A stretch of 64,000 bases of DNA from the NCBI RefSeq assembly GCF_000725285.1, contig NZ_CP007161.1, positions 62,001-126,000 on the forward strand, given 5' to 3'. This DNA is from Virgibacillus sp. SK37 (GTDB taxonomy: Bacteria; Bacillota; Bacilli; Bacillales; Amphibacillaceae). A program made the translations under genes and the position numbers. Under the pieces are notes generated by a model. The model saw only the letters and a list, made by a program, of their open reading frames with translations, did not search any database and was not told the DNA's origin. This document shows, piece after piece, positions 29,171 through 44,432 of this stretch (its first letter is position 1; each line of letters opens with the position of its first letter).

Positions 29171-30076
29171 ATGTCCAAACGCCTTTTGTTGGGAATCGTT
29201 ATCGTCCTTGTTATTACTAATATTGCCACATTTATTTACTGGAATAAGAGTGAAAATACAATTATAGATAGCAAAGAGAGTGGACCTGTCATAAATAAAA
29301 AGAAGCCAGTTGCCTCTGTGAATGGGAAAGATATATTTTATGAGGATTGGATGCGTCATCTACGCTTGAATAATGGAGAGAGCCAATTAAAATCCATGAT
29401 TGATCAGGAACTTGTTCGTCAACTGGCTAAAGAAAGAGAGCTGGAAATATCAGAAAAGATGATTCAAAAAGAAATATCCATGCTGACAGCTGCACAAGGG
29501 ATAATGAGTAAGGAAGAATCAAAAAGAGCGGAGAAGCTTTGGCGGGAAAAGCTAATCTATCGCTATCAATTGCAATTGCTATTAACGGAAGACGTCAAGA
29601 TTCCAGAGGATCAATTACAACGTTACTATGAAGAGTATGGGGATCAATATAATTTCTCTGCCTCCATGCAACTGTCCCATATTATTGTAGAGGATCTTTC
29701 AACAGCGAAAAAAGTGATTAGGGATTTGGAGGCAGATGCAGATTTCGATTTGCTTGCACGGGAGTATTCCCTTGATGAAGAAACAAGGAATAAAGGGGGA
29801 TACCTCGGTTACATTTATACAAACAGTCAGTTTTTCCCTGAAGGATATGAAGAAATTGCTTTGCAAATGGATGACCATTCCTATAGTAAGCCATTTTCAA
29901 CAGATGAAGGTGTAGCAATTATTTTTCTGCACCGCCACTTACCAGAAATTACATTTACGTATGAGGAAATAAAAAAGTACATGAAAAGTGAAATTGCTAT
30001 GCTAGAGACGAACCAAACATTGACTGCTGATCCGCTATGGAAAGAAGCGGAGGTTCAATGGCTGTATGAGGAATAA
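29171..30076 (+). CDS. yacD: Parvulin-type (PpiC/SurA-like) peptidyl-prolyl isomerase, membrane anchored
   Basis: A 301-residue extracytoplasmic protein: one N-terminal hydrophobic anchor (about 5-22, LLGIVIVLVITNIATFIYW), a SurA-like helical region (about 45-150), and a PpiC rotamase domain (about 155-255) with LSHIIVEDLSTAKKVIRDL and DEETRNKGGYLGYI. There is no lipobox Cys, unlike PrsA. It probably assists folding of exported proteins. Position between hslO and cysK equals B. subtilis yacD. Confidence 0.88.
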   Translation: MSKRLLLGIVIVLVITNIATFIYWNKSENTIIDSKESGPVINKKKPVASVNGKDIFYEDWMRHLRLNNGESQLKSMIDQELVRQLAKERELEISEKMIQKEISMLTAAQGIMSKEESKRAEKLWREKLIYRYQLQLLLTEDVKIPEDQLQRYYEEYGDQYNFSASMQLSHIIVEDLSTAKKVIRDLEADADFDLLAREYSLDEETRNKGGYLGYIYTNSQFFPEGYEEIALQMDDHSYSKPFSTDEGVAIIFLHRHLPEITFTYEEIKKYMKSEIAMLETNQTLTADPLWKEAEVQWLYEE

Positions 30077-30180
30077 GATAAGAATGCCCATTTTTGTGTT
30101 TTTAGTTGACTTTTGTATAGGTAAAACGTACATTATAATTAAATCATACAAATTAACTAGGAATTGGGAGGCGGATGGAC

Positions 30181-31110
30181 ATGAGAGTGGCTGACAATAT
30201 TACCAAATTAATAGGTGAAACGCCTGTAGTTAAATTAAATCGGATGACAGATGAAGATAGTGCAGATATATACTTGAAGCTAGAGTTTATGAACCCCGGA
30301 AGTTCGGTCAAAGACCGTATTGCTTTAGCAATGATTGAAGCCGCAGAACAGAACGGTACATTAAAAGCTGGTGACACAATAATAGAGCCTACTAGCGGAA
30401 ATACAGGTATTGGTCTAGCAATGGTTGCCGTAGCAAAGGGCTACAAGGCCGTGCTGATTATGCCTGACACAATGAGTAAAGAACGTCGCAATCTTCTTCG
30501 TGCTTATGGAGCTGAGCTAATTTTGACCCCTGGTGCAGAGGGAATGAAGGGTGCTATAAAGAAAGCAGAGGAACTAAATGAAAAGCATGGCTATTTTATG
30601 CCACAACAATTTAATAATGAGGCAAATCCTCAAGTTCATGCAGAAACAACGGGTAAAGAGATTGTGGAACAGATGAGTGATGGCTTGGATGCTTTTGTTT
30701 CAGGTATTGGCACAGGTGGAACTATCACTGGTGCAGGTCGTGTGTTAAAAGAGAACTTTAAAGATTGTAAAGTATATGCGGTAGAGCCTGCTGATTCAGA
30801 TGTGTTATCAGGTGGATCTCCTGGGCCTCATAAAATTCAAGGACTTGGAGCAGGATTTGTGCCTAGCATCCTTAATACGGACATCTATGATGAAGTCATT
30901 CGAATAGAAAACGAGGAGGCATTCGAAACATCTCGCCAGGTTGCCAGAACAAACGGAATTCTCGGAGGTATATCTGCAGGGGCAGCAGTTGCAGCAGCTA
31001 AAAAAGTTGCTAAGCAATTGGGTAAAGGTAAGAAAGTTCTAGCTATATTCCCTGATAATGGAGAAAGATATTTATCTACACCGTTATATCAATTTGATGA
31101 AGAGAAATAA
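30181..31110 (+). CDS. cysK: Cysteine synthase A (O-acetylserine sulfhydrylase)
   Basis: CysK makes cysteine from O-acetylserine and sulfide, using PLP. PLP lysine region [14 protein letters not shown], substrate loop [12 protein letters not shown], phosphate loop [10 protein letters not shown]; 309 residues. An ATG at 30175 lies only 3 bp after GGGAGG (30166-30171), so the ATG at 30181 is preferred. TTGACT (30106-30111) and TACATT (30129-30134), 17 bp apart, may be the promoter. The pabBAC genes that follow cysK in B. subtilis are missing; a terminator and repeat copy 3 follow. Confidence 0.96.
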   Translation: MRVADNITKLIGETPVVKLNRMTDEDSADIYLKLEFMNPGSSVKDRIALAMIEAAEQNGTLKAGDTIIEPTSGNTGIGLAMVAVAKGYKAVLIMPDTMSKERRNLLRAYGAELILTPGAEGMKGAIKKAEELNEKHGYFMPQQFNNEANPQVHAETTGKEIVEQMSDGLDAFVSGIGTGGTITGAGRVLKENFKDCKVYAVEPADSDVLSGGSPGPHKIQGLGAGFVPSILNTDIYDEVIRIENEEAFETSRQVARTNGILGGISAGAAVAAAKKVAKQLGKGKKVLAIFPDNGERYLSTPLYQFDEEK

Positions 31111-31120
31111 GCATACCTTT

Positions 31121-31166
31121 AAAGAAGACTGGCACAAAGCAACAGGTGCCAGTCTTCTTTCTATTT
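31121..31166 (+). terminator. Rho-independent terminator after cysK
   Basis: A 15-bp stem (31121-31135 with 31146-31160) is followed by a T-rich stretch. Confidence 0.8.
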
Positions 31167-31194
31167 ATCCTAAGCTAAATTCAGATTGTAAATA

Positions 31195-31725
31195 TATATT
31201 GGATCAATCCAGTGATTCGGAGAATAGATATACTGCGACGTAACTTGTGGAGAATGGAGTAATTCATTTTACAGAGGAAGCACCCATTGATTTGCGTTTC
31301 AGGCGGACGCTTTCCGCCGGCATGGCCTCAGCCGCTTCCTCCGCTACGCTCCGTCCAGGGTCTTCGCCTCATGCTATTCCGGCAGGAGTCGCCGCCCTCC
31401 ACTCCAATCAATTCGTACACAGCACATTCTGGGTGTATGCAGACGCAATTTTTCTTCCAGGTGTAATAGTAAATAGTAGCGAAGGAAAAATACGTAGACT
31501 CCTGGGGGGAGATGAGGCATCGGTGAGACCCCGGAATGCGGTAGCATGAGGAGGCTCATCAGCCGCCCCCGGAAAGCGTAGTATTTTCCCGTAGCGGTGT
31601 TATTTAGCCAATTTTAGTGATGTAATTTTAGAAAAGCCGTTTACAGTCTCACCAAGTTACTTCGTTTACTCCTACTATAAATGTACGAGGTAACATTTTT
31701 ACTCCAATGCAACAGACCCAAAGTT
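31195..31725 (-). repeat. Dispersed composite element, copy 3 (short form, interior flipped)
   Basis: This copy occupies the gap between cysK and folP where pabBAC stand in B. subtilis. On the plus strand it reads module B reversed (about 31285-31410), then module A reversed (about 31479-31605). The core ACTGCGACGTAACTT is at 31232-31246 and a degenerate partner at about 31654-31667. The flank outside the B end (ATTCGGAGAATAGATAT) is the type that lies next to A in copies 2, 4 and 5; the flank outside the A end (TACTCCTACTATAAATGTAC) is the B type. Like copy 1, it is the flipped, short form. Confidence 0.85.
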
Positions 31726-31836
31726 TTTGAATTTGTGTGCTGTCTGACCTCTTACTGAAATATAGATGAATTTAAACTTAGCCAAATTTTTCACGAATAC
31801 CTACTGTGAATTTATGTCGCTTGGACGTTTGTTCTA

Positions 31837-31845
31837 TGGTACGAT
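31837..31845 (+). promoter_or_regulatory. Extended -10 promoter of folP
   Basis: TGGTACGAT, an extended -10 of the same form as at ftsH. The -35 (TCGCTT, 31817-31822) is weak. Confidence 0.4.
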
Positions 31846-31883
31846 AGAACAGGAAATAGTAATGAAAGAAGGTATGTTGCCTA

Positions 31884-32720
31884 ATGATCTTAAAGATGAA
31901 TAGAAAAGAATTGGACCTATCTGCACGAACACATATTATGGGTATACTAAACGTGACCCCAGATTCGTTTTCAGATGGAGGCAGCTATAATTCAAGAGAA
32001 AAAGCAATACAACAAGCAATAAAAATGGAAGAGGATGGCGCAGATATTATTGATATAGGAGGAGAATCGACACGGCCAAATCATCAGTCTGTTTCGTTAG
32101 AAGAGGAAATTGACCGAGTTATTCCTATTATAAGAGCGGTACGGGAACATACAGATTTACCAATTTCCATCGACACCTATAAAGCAGAAACTGCCAAGCA
32201 GGCGATCGAAGCAGGTGCCGATATAATTAATGATGTGTGGGGTGCGAAAAGAGATCCAGAAATAGCCAGAGTTGCAGCAAAATACAATGTACCTATCATC
32301 CTTATGCACAATCGCAACAATATGAACTATACTTCTTTATTACATGATATGAAAATAGATTTAAAGGAAAGTATCGATATAGCATTAGATGCGGGAGTGC
32401 TAGAGGAGAATATTGTACTGGACCCCGGAGTAGGCTTTGCAAAAACAGCGGAAGACAATCTTCTCGTAATGAATCACCTGGAGCAATTTGTTCAGATAGG
32501 TTATCCCCTTTTACTCGGAACGTCGAGAAAAAGGTTTATTGGTGGAGTGCTGAACCTTCCCGCTGAGGAAAGAGATATTGGTACTGGTGCAACTACCTGT
32601 CTTGGAATAACAAAAGGTGTAAAAATCGTTCGCGTACATAATGTCAAAGTTAATGTAGAATTAGCTAAAATGATGGATGCCATGCACCGTGCAAAGGCAG
32701 GAGGTAGTGTAAATGGATAA
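31884..32720 (+). CDS. folP: Dihydropteroate synthase
   Basis: FolP condenses p-aminobenzoate with the pterin pyrophosphate to dihydropteroate and is the sulfonamide target. A 278-residue TIM barrel with GILNVTPDSFSDGGSYN, DIGGESTRP, the DTYKAE and NDVWG strands and LGTSRKRFIG. The start is ATG 31884 (GAAGG about 13 bp upstream) or 31896. It overlaps folB by 8 bases. The pab genes that supply p-aminobenzoate are not next to it. Confidence 0.95.
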   Translation: MILKMNRKELDLSARTHIMGILNVTPDSFSDGGSYNSREKAIQQAIKMEEDGADIIDIGGESTRPNHQSVSLEEEIDRVIPIIRAVREHTDLPISIDTYKAETAKQAIEAGADIINDVWGAKRDPEIARVAAKYNVPIILMHNRNNMNYTSLLHDMKIDLKESIDIALDAGVLEENIVLDPGVGFAKTAEDNLLVMNHLEQFVQIGYPLLLGTSRKRFIGGVLNLPAEERDIGTGATTCLGITKGVKIVRVHNVKVNVELAKMMDAMHRAKAGGSVNG

Positions 32721-33078
32721 GATTGTACTAAAAAATCTGCAGTTTTATGGATATCATGGCTTATTGCCAGAAGAGAATAAGCTTGGTCAAAGATTTCAAG
32801 TGGATGTAGACTTGTATGCGAATTTAAAGAAGCCGGGTGAAACAGATGCAATGGAAGATTCTATTCATTACGGGCATGCGTACGAGTTAATTCAGCAAGT
32901 TGTGGAGGGTGAGCCATACAACTTAATTGAAGCAGTTGCTGAGAAAATTGCTAACGAGCTGTTACGTTCTTTTACTCTTTTATCCGCGTGTACGGTTAAA
33001 GTGATCAAGCCAGACCCTCCTATTCCAGGGCATTATCACTCTGTTGCTGTGGAAATATATAGGGAGAGATCAATATGA
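32713..33078 (+). CDS. folB: Dihydroneopterin aldolase
   Basis: FolB converts dihydroneopterin to 6-hydroxymethyl-dihydropterin and glycolaldehyde. It has 121 residues with the signature QFYGYHGLLPEENKLGQRF and a C-terminal KPDPPIPGHYHSVAVEI. It overlaps folP and folK by 8 and 4 bases, a tightly coupled folate operon. Confidence 0.95.
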   Translation: MDKIVLKNLQFYGYHGLLPEENKLGQRFQVDVDLYANLKKPGETDAMEDSIHYGHAYELIQQVVEGEPYNLIEAVAEKIANELLRSFTLLSACTVKVIKPDPPIPGHYHSVAVEIYRERSI

Positions 33079-33587
33079 ATAAAGTATATATTGCCTTAGG
33101 TACAAACATCGAACCAAGGGAAGTGCATTTAAGTAAAGCTATTGAACTGTTAAGCAACCATTCATCCATTACGGTTCATAAGAAGTCATCTATTTACGAA
33201 ACAGCGCCTGTTGGTTATACGGACCAGGGAGATTTTCTAAATATGGTATTAGAGGCATACACAACTCTCTCTCCAATTGAATTACTCGATTTTTGTCAGG
33301 GGATTGAACAAGAATTGGGAAGGAAAAGGGAAATACGCTTTGGGCCGCGAACGATCGACCTTGACATATTGTTATATAATCAAGAAAATAGAAAGATGGA
33401 ACGACTAATCATTCCACATCCAAGATTACATGAACGTGCGTTTGTGCTCGTTCCTTTAAAAGAAATCGCCCCAAATGTAAAAATTCCAAAACAGGATAAA
33501 GTTGTTACTGATTTGATAGATCAACTTCCAAGACAAGACATGAAGGATGTAGTGAAATGGACAGGAAAAGACTGGGAAGAAGAATAA
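33075..33587 (+). CDS. folK: 6-hydroxymethyl-dihydropterin pyrophosphokinase
   Basis: FolK activates the pterin with ATP for FolP. 170 residues with the N-terminal ALGTNIEPRE, the ETAPVGYTDQGDFLNMV segment and the family signature FGPRTIDLDILLY. It is coupled to folB by overlap, and its 3' end overlaps yazB by 31 bases. Confidence 0.96.
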   Translation: MNKVYIALGTNIEPREVHLSKAIELLSNHSSITVHKKSSIYETAPVGYTDQGDFLNMVLEAYTTLSPIELLDFCQGIEQELGRKREIRFGPRTIDLDILLYNQENRKMERLIIPHPRLHERAFVLVPLKEIAPNVKIPKQDKVVTDLIDQLPRQDMKDVVKWTGKDWEEE

Positions 33588-33784
33588 AAGCCTTCCGTAA
33601 ACTAAAAGGGTATACACAAATAGACTTAGCAGAAAAGCTGGACATACCCATATCCACTATAGGTGCTGTTGAACGAGGGACGAAACAAGCATCAGAGGAA
33701 TTAATTCAGGAAATTGCTGCTGTCTTGGCTATTGAAGAGAGCGAAATCGTTTTAAAGGAAGATAATAGTTATGGAGAAAGTTAA
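33557..33784 (+). CDS. yazB: YazB-like XRE-family DNA-binding protein
   Basis: A 75-residue helix-turn-helix protein of Cro/CI type: RRIKAFRKLKGYTQIDLAEK, then the recognition helix region ISTIGAVERG. The target is unknown. It overlaps folK in a different frame. AAGGATG upstream is a weak ribosome site. Position matches B. subtilis yazB. The next gene there, dusB (yacF), is absent, leaving a 516-bp gap. Confidence 0.85.
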   Translation: MDRKRLGRRIKAFRKLKGYTQIDLAEKLDIPISTIGAVERGTKQASEELIQEIAAVLAIEESEIVLKEDNSYGES

Positions 33785-35782
<1,998 letters not shown>

Positions 35783-35791
35783 GGCAGAATG

Positions 35792-35824
35792 AAGAACACC
35801 TCCCCACACAGAGGTGTTCTTTTA
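35792..35824 (+). terminator. Rho-independent terminator after lysS
   Basis: An 11-bp stem (35792-35802 with 35811-35821) is followed by T. Confidence 0.85.
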
Positions 35825-35897
35825 TATATAGTATAATGCATGGAAAACAGATGCCAATAAATTAAATAATTTGAATTATATTTCTTATAAAAAACAC

Positions 35898-36113
35898 TTG
35901 CTTTTAAAAAATAAACATGGTAAATTTAATATCGTTGCTCAGGCAACAGTAACAAGCAAAGGCAATACTCTCGCAAAATACAACAAGAAAAAAACTATTG
36001 ATTGTTACTTGAAATTATGTTATATTAATAAAGTCGCTAAATTGAGAAACAAATTACAACAACAAAATTTATTTTAAAAAGTTGTTGACAACAACAAAGT
36101 GATTTGATATAAT
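35898..36113 (+). promoter_or_regulatory. rRNA operon promoters (two strong, one possible)
   Basis: P1 is TTGATT (35998-36003), 17 bp, TATATT (36021-36026). P2 is TTGACA (36085-36090), 17 bp, TATAAT (36108-36113), a perfect consensus. A weaker TTGCTT (35898-35903), 17 bp, TAAATT (35921-35926) lies further up. The leader then carries a boxA-like TTCTTTGAAAACTGAAC (about 36152-36168), expected for antitermination. Confidence 0.85.
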
Positions 36114-36289
36114 ATAAAAGTTGCTTCGCAAGGGAGTAAACAAGATATCGTTCTTTGAAAACTGAACAAAACAACCAGTATGTCAAGAAAAACATGACGT
36201 TTTTCGTTAATTTTTAAAAAGCCAGAAGTTAACGCTTCTGCAGCTAAGACATTGAGATAAGATTGATTGGTGTCGATCTTATTCAAACT

Positions 36290-40973
<4,684 letters not shown>

Positions 40974-41039
40974 TTTTCTTCTTTGATGGTCGTTGTTTCC
41001 CTCTTATTTAGTTTTTAGGGTATAAATTTAAAAAAACCC

Positions 41040-41068
41040 TTGCATTTTTTCGCGAAAATGCATATAAT
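41040..41068 (+). promoter_or_regulatory. Internal promoter in the 23S-5S spacer
   Basis: TTGCAT (41040-41045), a 17-bp spacer and TATAAT (41063-41068). The spacer contains an inverted repeat TGCATTTT / AAAATGCA (41041-41048 with 41055-41062), which in the long transcript could form a hairpin between 23S and 5S. Confidence 0.5.
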
Positions 41069-41095
41069 ATGTCTTGTCCTTGTTTTTAAGGATGG

Positions 41096-41211
41096 TCTGG
41101 TAGCAATAGCGGAGAGGTCACACCTGTTCCCATGCCGAACACAGAAGTTAAGCTCTCCAGCGCCGATGGTAGTTGGGACTTTGTCCCTGCAAGAGTAGGA
41201 CGCCGCCAGGC
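41096..41211 (+). rRNA. rrf: 5S ribosomal RNA
   Basis: About 116 nt with the conserved GAGGTCACACCTGTTCCCAT, CCGAACACAGAAGTTAAGCT and GAGAGTAGGACGCCGCCAGG-like segments. Its ends pair (CTGGTAGC with GCCGCCAGG). Confidence 0.96.
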
Positions 41212-41215
41212 ACTT

Positions 41216-41255
41216 AAAAAGCATTGTGATACATAACGTATCGCAATGCTTTTTT
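41216..41255 (+). terminator. Terminator of the rRNA operon
   Basis: A long stem of about 16 bp (41216-41232 with 41238-41255, one G-U) ends in six T. Confidence 0.9.
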
Positions 41256-41351
41256 GTGTATTTATAATATAATAAAAGGCTCTACTTGAAAGTCCTGGAT
41301 AATATTGTTGTGATTTATAACATATATATTAAAAGGTGATGATTGCTATTG

Positions 41352-41381
41352 TTGTGCGTACTGCTTTACATAAGGTAAAAT
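41352..41381 (+). promoter_or_regulatory. Possible SigA promoter of the mgtC-like gene
   Basis: TTGTGC (41352-41357), an 18-bp spacer and TAAAAT (41376-41381). Confidence 0.4.
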
Positions 41382-41415
41382 ATAAGAAAATTAAGTTTGT
41401 TAGGGGGGACAGAAA

Positions 41416-42114
41416 CTGGAGGAAATCATAGATTATATAGCTGATGATGATTTTTTTCTAATGATGACAAGAATTATAATAGCGCTTGTGTTATCTGGTC
41501 TAATTGGTTTTGAGCGAGAATTAAAAAATCACTCAGCTGGTTTTCGTACTCACATATTAGTAGGTGTTGGAGCATGTCTTATGATGCTTCTATCCCTTTA
41601 TGGTTTTGAGGATTGGGTTAATAAATATGAAAATATAAGATTTGATCCTGCAAGAATACCTTCCTATGTTATTAGTGGAATTGGTTTTTTAGGGGCTGGC
41701 ACCATTATTGTTTACGGAGGTACTATTCGAGGTTTAACAACTGCTGCCTCTATATGGACAGTTGCTGGACTTGGGCTGGTAGTCGGAGCTGGAATGTATG
41801 CACCGGCTATTTTTACGACTTTTGTAATATTGTTAAGTCTCATATTTTTAAACAATCTCGAAAAACTCTTCACAAACCGAAGTAAAAGTTCATTAATTGA
41901 AATTGTAGCTCATCCTCAGTTAGAAATAGGCCAGGTAGTTTCCATCTTTGAAAGCGTCAATCTACAAATTAAAAAGGTGGAGATCATAAAGTTAGAAAAT
42001 AATATGATAAACATTTTTATTAGAATTGAGCCGGATAAGCAGACAGATCCTGTTTTGGTGTTTAATCGTATTGCGGCAATTGAAGATGTAAAGAGTGTGA
42101 ATGAATTAAAATAG
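41416..42114 (+). CDS. MgtC/SapB-family membrane protein, possible CTG start
   Basis: An MgtC/SapB-type protein: four hydrophobic segments (about 18-135) with LSGLIGFERELKNHSAGFRT and GIGFLGAGTIIVYGG, then a C-terminal ACT-like cytoplasmic domain (about 150-232). Relatives are linked to Mg2+ limitation or ATP synthase control; the role here is unknown. The first in-frame ATG (41461) has no ribosome site. AGGGGGG (41402-41408) lies 7 bases before an in-frame CTG (41416), which would add LEEIIDYIADDDFFL. No ATG/GTG/TTG start is available there. This gene is absent from the B. subtilis locus. Confidence 0.8.
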   Translation: MEEIIDYIADDDFFLMMTRIIIALVLSGLIGFERELKNHSAGFRTHILVGVGACLMMLLSLYGFEDWVNKYENIRFDPARIPSYVISGIGFLGAGTIIVYGGTIRGLTTAASIWTVAGLGLVVGAGMYAPAIFTTFVILLSLIFLNNLEKLFTNRSKSSLIEIVAHPQLEIGQVVSIFESVNLQIKKVEIIKLENNMINIFIRIEPDKQTDPVLVFNRIAAIEDVKSVNELK

Positions 42115-42237
42115 CACTCTTTTCCTCTCCTAGTTTTCAAACGTTTCATACCCCTTATAAAAAAGTAAACGTTAGCTTTGCGATCAGCAGGTTTCATTTT
42201 ACCCTTTTTTGTCAAAGATTAATAGTGAACATACTAT

Positions 42238-42297
42238 TTGCATCTTTGTCTTATTATCGTATAATATAGGTAATGTCAAAGATAGTCAAAGTCAAAA
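42238..42297 (+). promoter_or_regulatory. ctsR promoter with CtsR operator
   Basis: TTGCAT (42238-42243), 16 bp, TATAAT (42260-42265). Just downstream lies TGTCAAA-GAT-AGTCAAA (42274-42290), a close match to the CtsR box (RGTCAAA-NAN-RGTCAAA), followed by a third GTCAAAA (42291-42297). Autoregulation of the clpC operon is expected. Confidence 0.85.
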
Positions 42298-42321
42298 CAT
42301 ATGTGGTAAGGGGGTGGGCAT

Positions 42322-42789
42322 ATGAGTAATATTTCCGATATTATTGAACAGCATTTAAAGGAAATCTTACAAGCAAAAGGCAAAGATGTAATTGAAATAA
42401 AAAGAAGTGAGGTTGCAGATCAGTTTCAATGTGTCCCCTCGCAAATAAATTATGTGATTAATACTAGGTTTACTGTGGAAAAAGGTTATATAGTAGAGAG
42501 TAAACGTGGAGGCGGTGGCTATATCCGTATTATGCGGGTGAAGCACCAAGACAAATCAGAATTAATTGATGAAATTATTGAAATGATTAATCCAACTGTT
42601 ACACAGCAGGCAGCTGTAGATATACTTGAACGTCTTCTGGAGGAAGATTTAATTACTACTAGGGAGGCAAAACTCATTCTAAGTGCAATTGGGAGGAATA
42701 CATTGGCATTTCAGCTGCCGTTGCGGGATGAAGTACGTGCTCGATTATTAACAGCGATGCTTTCAACTTTAAAATATTTAAATGAGTAA
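42322..42789 (+). CDS. ctsR: CtsR, repressor of class III heat-shock genes
   Basis: CtsR represses clp genes and is inactivated by heat and by the McsA/McsB/ClpC system. 155 residues: an N-terminal winged HTH (about 1-75, SQINYVINTRFTVEKGYIVE with the Gly-rich wing SKRGGGGYIRI) and a C-terminal dimer/ClpC-recognition domain. First gene of ctsR-mcsA-mcsB-clpC. Its own operator lies upstream. Confidence 0.97.
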   Translation: MSNISDIIEQHLKEILQAKGKDVIEIKRSEVADQFQCVPSQINYVINTRFTVEKGYIVESKRGGGGYIRIMRVKHQDKSELIDEIIEMINPTVTQQAAVDILERLLEEDLITTREAKLILSAIGRNTLAFQLPLRDEVRARLLTAMLSTLKYLNE

Positions 42790-42802
42790 GGGGGTATCTG
42801 TG

Positions 42803-43354
42803 GTGGAATGTCAGGAATGTCATGAAAGACCTGCAACACTTCATTTTACTCAGGTGATTAATGGAAATAAGACAGAGGTGCATGTGTGTGAAGTATGTGC
42901 TAAGGAAAAAGGTTATATGTCCTATCCAGAGGAAGGTTATTCCTTGCACAATCTTCTCTCAGGGTTATTTAACTTTGATTCTTTGAAACAAGAGTCCAAT
43001 AATGAAGGTGTGTTTAAGCAAGTAAAAGAATTACAATGCCCAAAATGTGAAATGAGTTATTCGCAATTTAAACGTGTAGGTAAATTTGGTTGTGCGGTTT
43101 GTTATGAAACATTTGCTGATCGATTGGATCCAATTTTTAAACGTGTTCATGCAGGTAATACACAACACCACGGAAAGATTCCTAAACGCCAGGGCGGAGA
43201 CCTTCATAAGAAGAAACAAATTAGTAATTATAAAGCTCAGCTAAGGCACTTAATAGAAAGTGAAGCCTTTGAGGATGCAGCAAAAATAAGAGATAAAATT
43301 AAAGCACTTGAAAATGACACGGGTGACTCCTCGGAAGCAGGTGATAACTCATGA
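42803..43354 (+). CDS. mcsA: McsA, zinc-finger activator of McsB
   Basis: McsA activates the arginine kinase McsB. 183 residues: two Cys-pair clusters ([13 protein letters not shown] with CEVCAKEKG, then [19 protein letters not shown] with CYETF) and a C-terminal UVR motif ([20 protein letters not shown]). The frame is open from ATG 42782 inside ctsR, but AAGGGGG (42788-42794) favours GTG 42800 or 42803; 42803 gives the family start MECQEC. Confidence 0.94.
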   Translation: MECQECHERPATLHFTQVINGNKTEVHVCEVCAKEKGYMSYPEEGYSLHNLLSGLFNFDSLKQESNNEGVFKQVKELQCPKCEMSYSQFKRVGKFGCAVCYETFADRLDPIFKRVHAGNTQHHGKIPKRQGGDLHKKKQISNYKAQLRHLIESEAFEDAAKIRDKIKALENDTGDSSEAGDNS

Positions 43355-44415
43355 CATTGCAGAATTTTATGAACGAAGCAATCAGTCCATGGATGCGAGA
43401 AGAAGGTCCCGATAATGATATTGTGCTAAGTAGTCGTATTCGTTTAGCGCGTAACTTTGCGAACACAACTTATCCGATTCTGGCTGACCCAAACCAGTTG
43501 GAAGAGATCCGGGATTTCTTTAAGGATAATTATGAAAATAAATCGTTCGAGGAATATAAAGATTTTTCATTCCTGCCAATTCAGAATTTATCAGCAGTAG
43601 AGCGCCAGGTTTTAGTTGAGAAACATTTAATAAGTCCTCATCTAGTCAAACATGCGGATACTGCAGCTGCTTTAATTTCAGAAAATGAGCAGGTATCTGT
43701 CATGATTAATGAAGAGGATCATATTCGAATTCAGTTTTACTTACCTGGCTTTCAGTTAAATAAAGCATTGGAAAAATCCTTTGAATTTGATGATTGGCTT
43801 GAAGAAAAAATTAACTATGCTTTTGATGAAACAAGAGGTTATTTGACCAGTTGCCCAACAAATGTTGGAACAGGAATGCGGGCTTCTGTAATGATGCATT
43901 TACCTGCTTTGACACTTACAAAGCAAATTAGCAGAATGATTCCAGCGATTAACCAATTGGGGCTTGTTGTAAGAGGTATCTATGGTGAGGGTAGTGAAGC
44001 TGTAGGGAATATTTATCAGATATCCAATCAAATCACACTTGGTAAATCAGAAGAAGATATTGTTGAAGACTTACAAAGTGTTGTCGAACAACTCATTGAT
44101 CATGAACGAAAAGCACGAATGCAAATCATGGAACAATCGAGTAAAAGACTTGAAGATCGTATTTACCGCTCCTATGGTGTTTTAGAATATAGCCGAATAA
44201 TGGAATCTAAGGAAGCAGCGAAATGCCTTTCCGATGTTCGATTAGGGATAGATTTGGGTATTATTACTAATGTGTCTAAAAACATTTTAAATGAGCTAAT
44301 GATATTAACACAGCCTGGATTTTTGCAACAATATGCTAGTAAGACATTAAACCCTGACGAGCGTGACATCTTAAGAGCCTCACTTATACGGGAACGATTA
44401 CAGTTAGAAAAATAG
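43351..44415 (+). CDS. mcsB: McsB, protein arginine kinase
   Basis: McsB phosphorylates arginines on CtsR and damaged proteins, marking them for ClpCP. 354 residues with phosphagen-kinase features: [13 protein letters not shown] (nucleotide site), the catalytic Cys region [19 protein letters not shown] and [12 protein letters not shown]. It overlaps the mcsA stop by four bases and is followed after 17 bp by clpC. Confidence 0.97.
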   Translation: MTLQNFMNEAISPWMREEGPDNDIVLSSRIRLARNFANTTYPILADPNQLEEIRDFFKDNYENKSFEEYKDFSFLPIQNLSAVERQVLVEKHLISPHLVKHADTAAALISENEQVSVMINEEDHIRIQFYLPGFQLNKALEKSFEFDDWLEEKINYAFDETRGYLTSCPTNVGTGMRASVMMHLPALTLTKQISRMIPAINQLGLVVRGIYGEGSEAVGNIYQISNQITLGKSEEDIVEDLQSVVEQLIDHERKARMQIMEQSSKRLEDRIYRSYGVLEYSRIMESKEAAKCLSDVRLGIDLGIITNVSKNILNELMILTQPGFLQQYASKTLNPDERDILRASLIRERLQLEK

Positions 44416-44432
44416 ATAGGAGGAATAATTAT

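Noticed and set aside
35871-36077. 68-codon frame upstream of the 16S gene
   Set aside because: It covers the rRNA promoters, is very Lys/Asn-rich from A/T bias and has no ribosome site.
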